NCBI GenBank assembly: GCA_003224135.1
Contig: QHYO01000091.1
Coordinates: 1-5,815 of the forward strand
DNA: 5,815 nt
Reading direction: 5' to 3'
Origin: Acidobacteriota bacterium
Lineage (GTDB): Bacteria; Acidobacteriota; Terriglobia; Acidiferrales; UBA7541
Shown: piece by piece, positions 1 through 4,952 of the stretch
How the letters are laid out: every line of letters starts with the position of its first letter
How positions within the stretch are numbered: the stretch's first letter is position 1
The notes under the pieces: model-generated
Told to the model about the DNA's origin: nothing
Database searches by the model: none
What the model saw: only the letters and a program-made list of their open reading frames with translations
Program-made: the position numbers and the translations under genes

Positions 1-1293
1 CGGGACTATCTCCGACAGAGTGGATACAAAAGCTTCGACATGCCGGTGACGCTCATCACCCCATTTATAGAAGACCCTCTGTCCGGTCATGCTTTTGCGG
101 CGCGCCACATTGCCGAAATTGTTCCGGGCCGCGTCTATGCGCTCTCCGGTTTCGAGTTCACCGAATACTATTTCGTCGTTTCCGACGATCGGCGGCAGTT
201 GATCGGGATCGACGCGGGGACCCGGGCCGACTCCGCCCAAACGGCATACGAGGCGCTCCGCGCCTATGCGCCGAATCTGCCTCAGCTCACCACCATCTTC
301 GTCACACATTCGCATTGGGACCACATCGGCGGACAAACCTATTTTCGCGGCCTGAACCCGAAACATCGCTTCTATGCCAGAAGCAATTATCAGGAAGAAA
401 TAGCCGGGGAGATCAACACGCCTGAGTCCATCGGCAAACACTTCTTCGGCGAGCGCTTCAATCTCGAAGATGTCAGGAATTTTAAGCCGGACGCAACCAT
501 AGACCGTCTCACCAAGCTAGAAATCGGAGGCACGCGCATTGAGTTGATTCCCGTTCACGGGGGAGAAACGCGCGATGCCATGTTCATCCATCTGCCTGAT
601 TTGGGAGTGCTCTTTGTCGGAGATTTCATCATGCCCTACCTCGGTGCGCCGTTTGTTGTGGAGGGCGACCTTCAAGGCCTGCTCGACGCGATCGACATTG
701 TGGTACAGAAAAATCCTCGCTATATGTTGCACGGTCATGAACCGCTTACGCGGAACTTCTCCTCTCCCGACATGTTGGCCCAGTTGAAGACAAACCTCAG
801 CTGGCTGCGCGACCAGGTGCTCACCGCAATCCGCCGTGGTGACACACGCTCTGCGATCCATCAGGCAAATCTGATTCCGCCGGGCCTCCTCAACGGCCGT
901 CCTGACGCGCTCTTGCCTTACCTGATCCTGCGAGAACACGTGATTGACCGGCTGTATCACCAGAACATCGGCTATTGGCAGGCCGACCTCGAAGGCCTCG
1001 ACCATCTTGGCGATTCCGACCGCGCGGAACTATTGGTGGATTACCTTGGTCTCTCAGAAAAACAGCTTGTGCGGGCGGTGGAAAAAATGGCCGCCGACGG
1101 CAAGTACGAACTTGCGGCGTCGCTCCTCGAATCGTCCAGCGCCAGGTTCGGCCGCACCGAGCCCATCGCCAAAGCTGAACGGTTCGTCTACCTCAAACTG
1201 ATGGAAAAATATCAGAGCACTGACCCGTTTAAATACATTCTCTACTCCGCCAAAATTGGCGAGCACACCCCGCCCATGGCTACAGGCAAATGA
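1..1293 (+). CDS. MBL-fold metallo-hydrolase with alkylsulfatase-like C-terminal domain (5' end outside window)
   Basis: Zinc-dependent hydrolase of the metallo-beta-lactamase fold. The frame is open from base 1, so the gene probably starts before the window. The first in-window ATG is at 40 and has no clear Shine-Dalgarno; residue numbers here count from it (417 aa). Metal ligands are all visible: HSHWDH at 90-95 (His90, His92, Asp94, His95), His173 in PVHGGETRD, Asp195 in FVGDF, and His233 in LHGHEPL. An Asp at 58 (GIDAG) is also typical of the fold. Residues from about 245 to 410 are helical and include GYWQADLEGLDHL and KYELAASLLE, which match the alkylsulfatase (SdsA1-like) dimerisation region. 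The substrate cannot be read from the sequence: a sulfate ester is possible, but many relatives are uncharacterised. No signal peptide is visible, though one could lie upstream. It converges on the dehydrogenase gene at 1397 across a 103-bp gap with no strong terminator. Fold and active site are secure; function is inferred. Confidence 0.92.
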   Translation, partial: RDYLRQSGYKSFDMPVTLITPFIEDPLSGHAFAARHIAEIVPGRVYALSGFEFTEYYFVVSDDRRQLIGIDAGTRADSAQTAYEALRAYAPNLPQLTTIFVTHSHWDHIGGQTYFRGLNPKHRFYARSNYQEEIAGEINTPESIGKHFFGERFNLEDVRNFKPDATIDRLTKLEIGGTRIELIPVHGGETRDAMFIHLPDLGVLFVGDFIMPYLGAPFVVEGDLQGLLDAIDIVVQKNPRYMLHGHEPLTRNFSSPDMLAQLKTNLSWLRDQVLTAIRRGDTRSAIHQANLIPPGLLNGRPDALLPYLILREHVIDRLYHQNIGYWQADLEGLDHLGDSDRAELLVDYLGLSEKQLVRAVEKMAADGKYELAASLLESSSARFGRTEPIAKAERFVYLKLMEKYQSTDPFKYILYSAKIGEHTPPMATGK

Positions 1294-1396
1294 CCAACCG
1301 ACGCACACTCATCCATACCGCCGCGTAAGTCTCAGGACGAAACGAACTCTAGGGAAAGTTTCCGCACATGAAAAAGAGTTTGACAAACTCCTCGAC

Positions 1397-2143
1397 CTAC
1401 CGGCAGACGCCTACTGCTGTTCCAAGATAGGAGTCGTTTACTAGTTGCTTTAGCATGAAGTCGGCGACATCAGCTCGCGCGATCCGAACCGTCCACAAGA
1501 AACTGCCAACTTTGCGGCCATGGCGACCTACGCCCCGTGCGACCGCGTTCGTTAGCACTGCGGGCCGAACGATCACCCACTCCAATTTGCTGGCCGCAAT
1601 CAATCGCTCCTGCCGAGTCTTGTCCCAAAAATACAAGGGCAGAATAAATGGAATCACAAGCAATGAGTAGTAAAGGCCCATGCGGCCGACGCTGTCCCCG
1701 ATGCCCAGAGAAGTCTCGCAGACGAACCGGCGCACATTGTGGGTCTCCATCGCGCGCAACACGTTCCGCGTGCCTTCCGACAAGATACGCGTCAAAACAA
1801 AGAACCGCTTATGGCCGAGAGCGGAGATCACCGCGTCCTGGCCGCGCACTGCCTTCTCAACGGCGGAATAATCCAGCACATCGCCGTGCACCACCGTTAA
1901 ATGCGGATGTTCGAACGAGAGTTTCCGAGGATCCCGAACAAGCGCCGTGACCACATATCCCTGCTCTAGCGCACGGACCAGAAGTTGACGCCCAGTTCCA
2001 CCGGTCACACCTATGATCAGAATCCGCGTCAAGGGTCTTCCGGTTGGCGCAATCGAGATTTTGGCCACAGACGTGAGTCCGCGCCGCCACAAGCCGATGG
2101 CGAGTGAGATCGCGTAAACAATGAGAAGAAGGAGGAGCCTCAT
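1397..2143 (-). CDS. Membrane-anchored NAD(P)-binding protein, atypical SDR / NmrA-like
   Basis: A 248-aa Rossmann-fold protein of the atypical short-chain dehydrogenase (NAD_binding_10 / NmrA-like) group. The nucleotide-binding motif GVTGGTG is at 45-51 after the beta strand RILIIG. VRDPRKL at 69-75 supplies a basic residue at the end of the second strand, which suggests NADP(H). HGDVLD at 86-91 follows the third strand. DKTRQERLI (173-181), WVIVRPAVLTN (189-199) and ARADVADFML (222-231) are family landmarks. The classical YxxxK catalytic pair is not evident, as usual for this subgroup, so it may be a reductase, an isomerase or a redox-sensing binder. The first 18 residues (MRLLLLLIVYAISLAIGL) are strongly hydrophobic and act as a signal anchor or single membrane segment; the Rossmann domain begins near residue 38. 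The start at 2143 has only a weak GAAAG-type ribosome-binding site, but no other in-frame Met precedes the fold. It lies 33 bp downstream of a small same-strand ORF and may be co-transcribed with it. Confidence 0.88.
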   Translation of the reverse strand: MRLLLLLIVYAISLAIGLWRRGLTSVAKISIAPTGRPLTRILIIGVTGGTGRQLLVRALEQGYVVTALVRDPRKLSFEHPHLTVVHGDVLDYSAVEKAVRGQDAVISALGHKRFFVLTRILSEGTRNVLRAMETHNVRRFVCETSLGIGDSVGRMGLYYSLLVIPFILPLYFWDKTRQERLIAASKLEWVIVRPAVLTNAVARGVGRHGRKVGSFLWTVRIARADVADFMLKQLVNDSYLGTAVGVCR

Positions 2144-2176
2144 TTTGTTCTTTCAAGCCGCCCAATTTTGGCGCCT

Positions 2177-2371
2177 CTATTTTTGACACGGGGACTCTTC
2201 GTCGACGAGTCTTCGGAAGGCGAATTCGGCCTGCGAGGGGCTTTCATATTCGCCGTCCTCGTAGCTCTTCTCTATGCTTGCAAGCAGTCTTGCGATCGCG
2301 CGTTGGCAGGCCGCGTTCTTTCCGGCTTTGAGCACCTGCGCAAGGCGTTCAAGGAATTGAGTGTCCCGCAC
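2177..2371 (-). CDS. Small charged hypothetical protein, possibly 5'-damaged
   Basis: A 64-aa product from a GTG at 2371. I do not recognise the family. The composition looks protein-like rather than shadow-like: an amphipathic helical stretch (QFLERLAQVLKAG, then ARLLASIEKSYEDGEYES) followed by SQAEFAFRRLVDEE. The frame stays open upstream of the GTG for another 18 codons, back to a TGA at 2426-2428, and reads ...LPVENLSLYTSA into the start. This looks like continuation of the same protein, but that extension has no ATG. A second ATG frame (2397-2456, 19 codons) ends exactly over this junction in another phase, so an old start may have been separated by a one- or two-base frameshift. No clear Shine-Dalgarno precedes the GTG. 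Its stop is 33 bp from the dehydrogenase start on the same strand, so the two could form an operon. A plus-strand ORF across the same DNA looks like the shadow. Treat as a plausible but unproven gene. Confidence 0.4.
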   Translation of the reverse strand: MRDTQFLERLAQVLKAGKNAACQRAIARLLASIEKSYEDGEYESPSQAEFAFRRLVDEESPCQK

Positions 2372-2546
2372 AGCAGAAGTATACAGGCTCAGATTCTCAA
2401 CCGGCAGTCGCTGACACCGAACAAATCACACCTTTTAAATCCATCGCTTTGTCCATGATCTAGGACCTGTTGACATCCTTCAGTTTGCGAAAAGAGCACC
2501 GCAATTTCCTGCAGTGAACCCTGTTTCAGTCTGGAACGCGTAAGTC

Positions 2547-2604
2547 CTGTTTTGCCGAGATTCGCCTGTTAATTGGGTATGTCCTAAGCCTGGCGGCAAA
2601 ACAG
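2547..2604. repeat. 11-bp perfect inverted repeat with 36-nt spacer
   Basis: The arms CTGTTTTGCCG (2547-2557) and CGGCAAAACAG (2594-2604) are exact reverse complements. The spacer of 36 nt is long for an intrinsic terminator and there is no following T run. It could be a pair of regulator half-sites, the ends of a tiny degenerate mobile element, or an RNA stem. The arms are seen directly; the role is unknown. Confidence 0.55.
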
Positions 2605-2625
2605 CTTCAGTGCCGGACCTTAAAT

Positions 2626-2639
2626 ATATACGGGTATAT
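2626..2639. repeat. AT-rich operator-like dyad
   Basis: ATATAC-GG-GTATAT is a perfect 6+2+6 palindromic element in otherwise GC-richer DNA, about 370 bp upstream of the secreted protein gene. The size suits a dimeric regulator, but no regulator gene is nearby, so an operator role is only a guess. Confidence 0.3.
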
Positions 2640-2941
2640 GCGGGCAGCTGGATTGCGTCCGAATTGCCCCTGTCGGAAACAATCGTTGAGGCGTCAGCAA
2701 TGGCCACATGCGGTTAGCGCATGGTAGGCAAGCACCTGAGACGTCTTACGGAATATGTCGCGTTGCCGAACGAGTTGGCTCGAACTGACCAAATGTGCCT
2801 GGTCGAAAGGCCCATGACGGCGAACCCTGTACTTGCCTGTCCTTAGGTCCAGTCAACACTGGTCTTCGAGAACGAAACAAAGCACCTGCAAAAGTGTTTC
2901 CATGTAAGAAGCCGGGACTTACGAGTGACGGTTAAACAGGA

Positions 2942-2963
2942 TTGAGTTCCCGGCGGTACTCAA
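2942..2963. repeat. Weak dyad TTGAGT-N10-ACTCAA upstream of secreted protein gene
   Basis: Six-base arms at 2942-2947 and 2958-2963 are reverse complements 10 nt apart. The element ends 47 nt before the start codon at 3011, a position where a regulator or the 5' leader could act. Arms this short may occur by chance. Confidence 0.2.
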
Positions 2964-2996
2964 CAATTGCTGTGATGCGAGCACAAGGACTTTCTT

Positions 2997-3003
2997 GGGA
3001 GGA
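2997..3003 (+). promoter_or_regulatory. Shine-Dalgarno that fixes the start of the WXXGXW protein
   Basis: GGGAGGA lies 7 nt before the ATG at 3011. The in-frame ATG at 3005 would be only 1 nt away from it, and the upstream TTG at 2942 has no comparable site. The start at 3011 also puts the signal peptide exactly at the N-terminus, which settles the choice. Confidence 0.75.
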
Positions 3004-3010
3004 TATGGTC

Positions 3011-3985
3011 ATGCGCAGATTGTTCTCGACGCGAGTTCTGTTTCTAACGTTGCTGGTTTTTCTGGTGCCCGCGGCGTCGCGAGCGCAGGTTTCGGTGGGT
3101 GTATCGGTACGGGTGGGGCCGCCGCCTTTGCCGGTCTACGAGCAGCCGCCTTGTCCGGTGGAGGGTTACATGTGGACACCGGGCTATTGGGCATACGGCG
3201 ATGAAGGATATTACTGGGTGCCCGGAGTTTGGGTGGCGCCGCCGCGTGTGGGTGTGTTGTGGACGCCGGGATATTGGGGCTGGAACGAAGGCGTGTATGT
3301 ATTTCATGCCGGGTATTGGGGTCCGCATATCGGCTTTTATGGAGGCGTGAATTACGGGTTTGGCTACGGTGGGGTCGGGTTTGTGGGCGGAGAATGGCGC
3401 GGCGAACGTTTCGCGTACAACACTGCGGTGGTGAATGTGAACAGAACAGTGATACACAACACGTACATCAACAACACCGTGATCGTGAACAACCGGACGG
3501 TAAATAGGACCAGCTTCAACGGCGGCCCAGGCGGGATTGGGGCGCGGCCCACGCGTGGAGAAATGTCGGCCAGCCGCGAGAGGCATATGCAGCCAACGGC
3601 CATGCAGGTTTCGCATCAGCATAGCGCGGGTTCGAATCGCGCGAACTTCGCGTCCGATAATCACGGGAGACCGGCTACAGCGGCGATGGGCCGGGTCGAT
3701 GCGCGCGAAGGAAAGCAACAAGCGCGGATTGCGAACGGTGCGAGGTCAGGACAACTGACTCCGCGGGAGACCGGCAGACTCGAGAACCGAGAAGCGAACA
3801 TCAATCGTGAAGTTCGCAACGACCGTGCGGCGAACGGCGGCAAGCTCACGCCGCAAGAGCGCGCACAAGTCAATCATCAGCAGAACAATGCGAGCAGGAC
3901 GAGCATCCACATCGGTAAGTGGTGGAGCGTGGCTAGGAAAAAGCGGTTTTTCTTTGTAACGTGCGGTCGAGCAACGGCTAGCTAA
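3011..3985 (+). CDS. Secreted WXXGXW (YXWGXW) repeat protein with LTPxE-repeat C-terminal region
   Basis: A 324-aa exported protein. Residues 1-25 form a signal peptide (RR at 2-3, hydrophobic VLFLTLLVFLVP, cleavage likely after SRA-25 before Gln26). Pro-rich residues 37-49 follow. WXXGXW motifs are at 55-60 (WTPGYW), 69-74 (WVPGVW) and 84-89 (WTPGYW), with a relaxed HAGYWG copy at 99-104. Then come a Gly/Tyr-rich stretch (103-128) and an Asn/Thr-rich stretch (135-170). NHGRPATAA (217-225) closes the part usually seen in acidobacterial family members. After it, residues 236-297 carry two units about 30 residues apart, marked by QLTPRE (248-253) and KLTPQE (278-283), each followed by a charged Asn-rich helix. 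The final ~30 residues (WWSVARKKRFFFV...) do not fit either family and are partly encoded by a hairpin at 3937-3952, so the tail may result from a frameshift or lost stop. The function of WXXGXW proteins is unknown; a periplasmic or envelope structural role is a guess. The start is set by a Shine-Dalgarno at 2997-3003. Confidence 0.9.
   Translation: MRRLFSTRVLFLTLLVFLVPAASRAQVSVGVSVRVGPPPLPVYEQPPCPVEGYMWTPGYWAYGDEGYYWVPGVWVAPPRVGVLWTPGYWGWNEGVYVFHAGYWGPHIGFYGGVNYGFGYGGVGFVGGEWRGERFAYNTAVVNVNRTVIHNTYINNTVIVNNRTVNRTSFNGGPGGIGARPTRGEMSASRERHMQPTAMQVSHQHSAGSNRANFASDNHGRPATAAMGRVDAREGKQQARIANGARSGQLTPRETGRLENREANINREVRNDRAANGGKLTPQERAQVNHQQNNASRTSIHIGKWWSVARKKRFFFVTCGRATAS
3937..3952 (+). terminator. 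Possible weak terminator hairpin inside the 3' end of the WXXGXW gene
   Basis: GAAAAA and TTTTTC form a perfect 6-bp stem around the loop GCGG, followed by TTTGT. The stem is almost all A-T, so it would be weak. It sits 33 bp before the stop codon at 3985, and it encodes the odd KKRFF residues. A terminator inside a coding region is unusual and suggests that the authentic end of the protein was further upstream. Confidence 0.3.
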
Positions 3986-4030
3986 ATCTACCTGCCCTGT
4001 TCGTACTCATCACGATTCATGTGTTTCGAA

Positions 4031-4150
4031 TCACTTAGCCTGCTGTCGGTTGTCTCTAATGAGGACGGCTCCAGCAACCTCAACCACGCCTCCAAACATT
4101 TGGGGCGCTCCAAAGACTTTCGCAATGTTTCTGATGTCGAGCTGTGCCAT
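4031..4150 (-). CDS. Small ORF, 39 aa, with good ribosome-binding site; possible ABC-ATPase N-terminal remnant
   Basis: ATG at 4150 is preceded by GGGGAG (4159-4164) with an ideal 8-nt spacing. The product begins MAQLDIRNIAKVFGA and ends with a TGA at 4031-4033 after 39 residues. The first 15 residues resemble the opening strand of ABC-transporter ATPases (pattern: hydrophobic strand, N, +K, FG). The rest (MFGGVVEVAGAVLIRDNRQQ) has no Walker A motif, so at most this is a truncated remnant; the resemblance may be chance. It lies 113 bp downstream of the ACT gene on the same strand, behind an 11-bp inverted repeat that ends 4 nt before the ribosome-binding site. It could also be a genuine short peptide gene. 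The ribosome-binding site and frame are seen directly; identity is uncertain. Confidence 0.3.
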   Translation of the reverse strand: MAQLDIRNIAKVFGAPQMFGGVVEVAGAVLIRDNRQQAK

Positions 4151-4168
4151 GAGATGGGCTCCCCAGCG

Positions 4169-4209
4169 GATGGGGTCGCTCCATGCGAGGCAGGGCGCGC
4201 GACCCCATC
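4169..4209. repeat. 11-bp perfect inverted repeat downstream of the ACT gene
   Basis: GATGGGGTCGC (4169-4179) and GCGACCCCATC (4199-4209) are exact reverse complements with a 19-nt spacer. The arms are GC-rich and would give a stable RNA stem on either strand. It follows the ACT stop (4264) by about 55 nt and has no T run, so a classical intrinsic terminator is not supported. It could end transcription with Rho, protect the 3' end, or cover the leader of the small ORF starting at 4150. Confidence 0.55.
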
Positions 4210-4263
4210 ACCGGGTGCCAGCGGCGAGAATCCTCGTGCTGCAGGACGCCAACCGGAATCGAG

Positions 4264-4683
4264 TTATGTCGCTGGACGGGCGGCAGCAGCCTGCTCGAAA
4301 ATCTTGACTGCCTTACCCACTTCCGCAACTCCGAAGATCACGAACGCTGAATTGGTGCCGGGCTCAGCTCCACTATAGCCGTAGTTGATGTTGATTCCGG
4401 CTTCGCCGAGCCGCGATGCAGCGCGTGCTAGTTCTCCAGGACGATGGGAAAGTTTGATCTGCGCGACTTCAGTCTCGATGTAATCGGCGCGCTGGCCGTC
4501 CAGAGTTGTCTTGGCAGCGGCCGGGTTGTCCAATACGAGGCGGACGGCGCCCTTGCCCTTCTCGAGAGGCAGCTGTTGAAATGCGAGAATGTTGACATTT
4601 TGATCGGCGAGAGCCTGGCAAACCTTTCCAAGGGTTCCAGGTCGGTCTTCTAAGCGAATTGTGAACTCCTTGTTGATTGGCAT
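4264..4683 (-). CDS. Stand-alone tandem ACT-domain protein
   Basis: A 139-aa cytosolic protein made only of two ACT domains. The first (about 6-70) has the signature LEDRPGTLGKVCQALADQNV, in which the Asp-Arg-Pro-Gly turn before the helix marks the usual ligand-binding edge. The second (about 74-135) repeats it as LSHRPGELARAASRLGEAGI. ACT domains bind small ligands, mostly amino acids, and control partner enzymes; no catalytic domain is present, so this is likely an amino-acid-responsive regulatory subunit or sensor. The partner is unknown because no biosynthetic gene is adjacent. The start at 4683 is chosen because GTGAGG lies about 8 nt upstream and the ACT strand begins at once. The frame stays open upstream to 4803, but that extension is Pro/Arg-rich, has no ribosome-binding site and would run into the insertion sequence. 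Length is normal for this two-domain family. Confidence 0.9.
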   Translation of the reverse strand: MPINKEFTIRLEDRPGTLGKVCQALADQNVNILAFQQLPLEKGKGAVRLVLDNPAAAKTTLDGQRADYIETEVAQIKLSHRPGELARAASRLGEAGININYGYSGAEPGTNSAFVIFGVAEVGKAVKIFEQAAAARPAT

Positions 4684-4751
4684 GATTTGAACCTCACTTT
4701 CGATTTGCTCGGGGATAAGCCGGGGAGTCCTGCGAGGCGGAATAACCAAAA

Positions 4752-4780
4752 ATGGTACGCCAGTCTGCGGTCGACTACAA
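4752..4780 (-). promoter_or_regulatory. Weak sigma-70-like promoter candidate for the ACT gene
   Basis: On the minus strand, TTGTAG (4775-4780) and TACCAT (4752-4757) are 17 nt apart, about 70 nt before the ACT start. The -10 matches the consensus at 4 of 6 positions and the -35 at 3 of 6. It lies between the insertion sequence tip and the gene, so it would have survived the insertion. The match is modest and unproven. Confidence 0.25.
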
Positions 4781-4804
4781 GGTTTTGCGTTGGATGGTGT
4801 CAAA

Positions 4805-4848
4805 CCTCTTTAGAAATGTCCCCTTCCTTACCTCATTAGAAGTGTCCC
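4805..4848. repeat. Two 18-bp direct repeats at the IS tip
   Basis: CCTCTTTAGAAATGTCCC (4805-4822) and CCTCATTAGAAGTGTCCC (4831-4848) match at 16 of 18 positions, 26 bp apart, about two and a half helical turns. The shared core TGTCC appears a third time at 4879-4883 and inverted in GGACA at 4941-4945. Repeated terminal motifs of this kind usually serve as transposase-binding sites. The repeats are visible; the role is inferred. Confidence 0.7.
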
Positions 4849-4871
4849 TTTTTCTTTTGATTTGTTGTTTC

Positions 4872-4952
4872 TTGGGAGTGTCCGCCGGAGCGAAGTCCTG
4901 CGCCGCGGTTTGTGCGGCGCGTTTAGGACGAAGCGGAGGCGGACACTCCCAA
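4872..4952. repeat. Large imperfect hairpin over the transposase stop codon
   Basis: Outer arms TTGGGAGTGTCCGCC (4872-4886) and GGCGGACACTCCCAA (4938-4952) pair over 15 bp without a mismatch. An internal loop of 8 nt on each side follows, then GTCCT/AGGAC (4895-4899, 4925-4929) and GCGCCGC/GCGGCGC (4900-4906, 4914-4920) around the loop GGTTTGT. The transposase stop (4923-4925) lies inside the structure, and the right arm encodes the last residues of the protein. It may stop transcription through the element's end, or mark DNA for the transposase. No T run follows, so intrinsic termination is not clearly supported. Confidence 0.75.

Larger units (their letters stand above)
2457..3010. other. 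Gene-poor region between divergent genes
   Basis: About 550 bp lie between the minus-strand unit (2456 and below) and the secreted protein gene starting at 3011. I find no convincing gene. The 75-aa minus-strand frame at 2480-2707 has random-looking composition and covers an inverted repeat. A 41-aa plus-strand frame at 2721-2846 lacks a ribosome-binding site. What can be supported is an 11-bp inverted repeat (2547-2604), an AT-rich dyad (2626-2639), a weak TTGAGT/ACTCAA dyad (2942-2963) and the Shine-Dalgarno at 2997-3003. The promoters of both flanking units should lie here, but no clear -35/-10 pair stands out. Confidence 0.5.

Noticed and set aside
1294..1396. Possible terminator between the convergent MBL and dehydrogenase genes
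   Set aside because: Only short arms such as AACTCT/AGAGTT and GGAAA/TTTCC occur, without a T run; too weak to call.
2168..2458. 96-aa plus-strand ORF with a hydrophobic stretch
   Set aside because: Antisense to the small minus-strand ORF at 2177-2371, which has better protein-like composition; judged a shadow.
2470..2498. Perfect TTGACA on the plus strand at 2470-2475
   Set aside because: No acceptable -10 box 16-18 nt downstream (AGAGCA at the expected place), and no gene follows closely.
2480..2707. 75-aa minus-strand ORF
   Set aside because: Composition looks random, no recognisable domain, no supporting ribosome-binding site, and it spans the 2547-2604 inverted repeat and the AT dyad.
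2721..2846. 41-aa plus-strand ORF starting MVGKHLRRLTEYV
   Set aside because: Protein-like at first glance, but no Shine-Dalgarno upstream of the ATG and no recognisable family; too short to support.
3044..3721. 225-aa minus-strand ORF opposite the WXXGXW gene
   Set aside because: His/Arg/Pro-rich translation typical of the antisense of a GC-rich repetitive gene; no domain.
4019..4378. 119-aa plus-strand ORF
   Set aside because: Overlaps the 3' end of the well-supported ACT gene in antisense and has low-complexity composition without a domain.
4684..4803. N-terminal 40-residue extension of the ACT protein from an ATG at 4803
   Set aside because: Pro/Arg-rich, lacks a ribosome-binding site, overlaps the insertion sequence tip; the ATG at 4683 has a Shine-Dalgarno and starts directly at the ACT fold.
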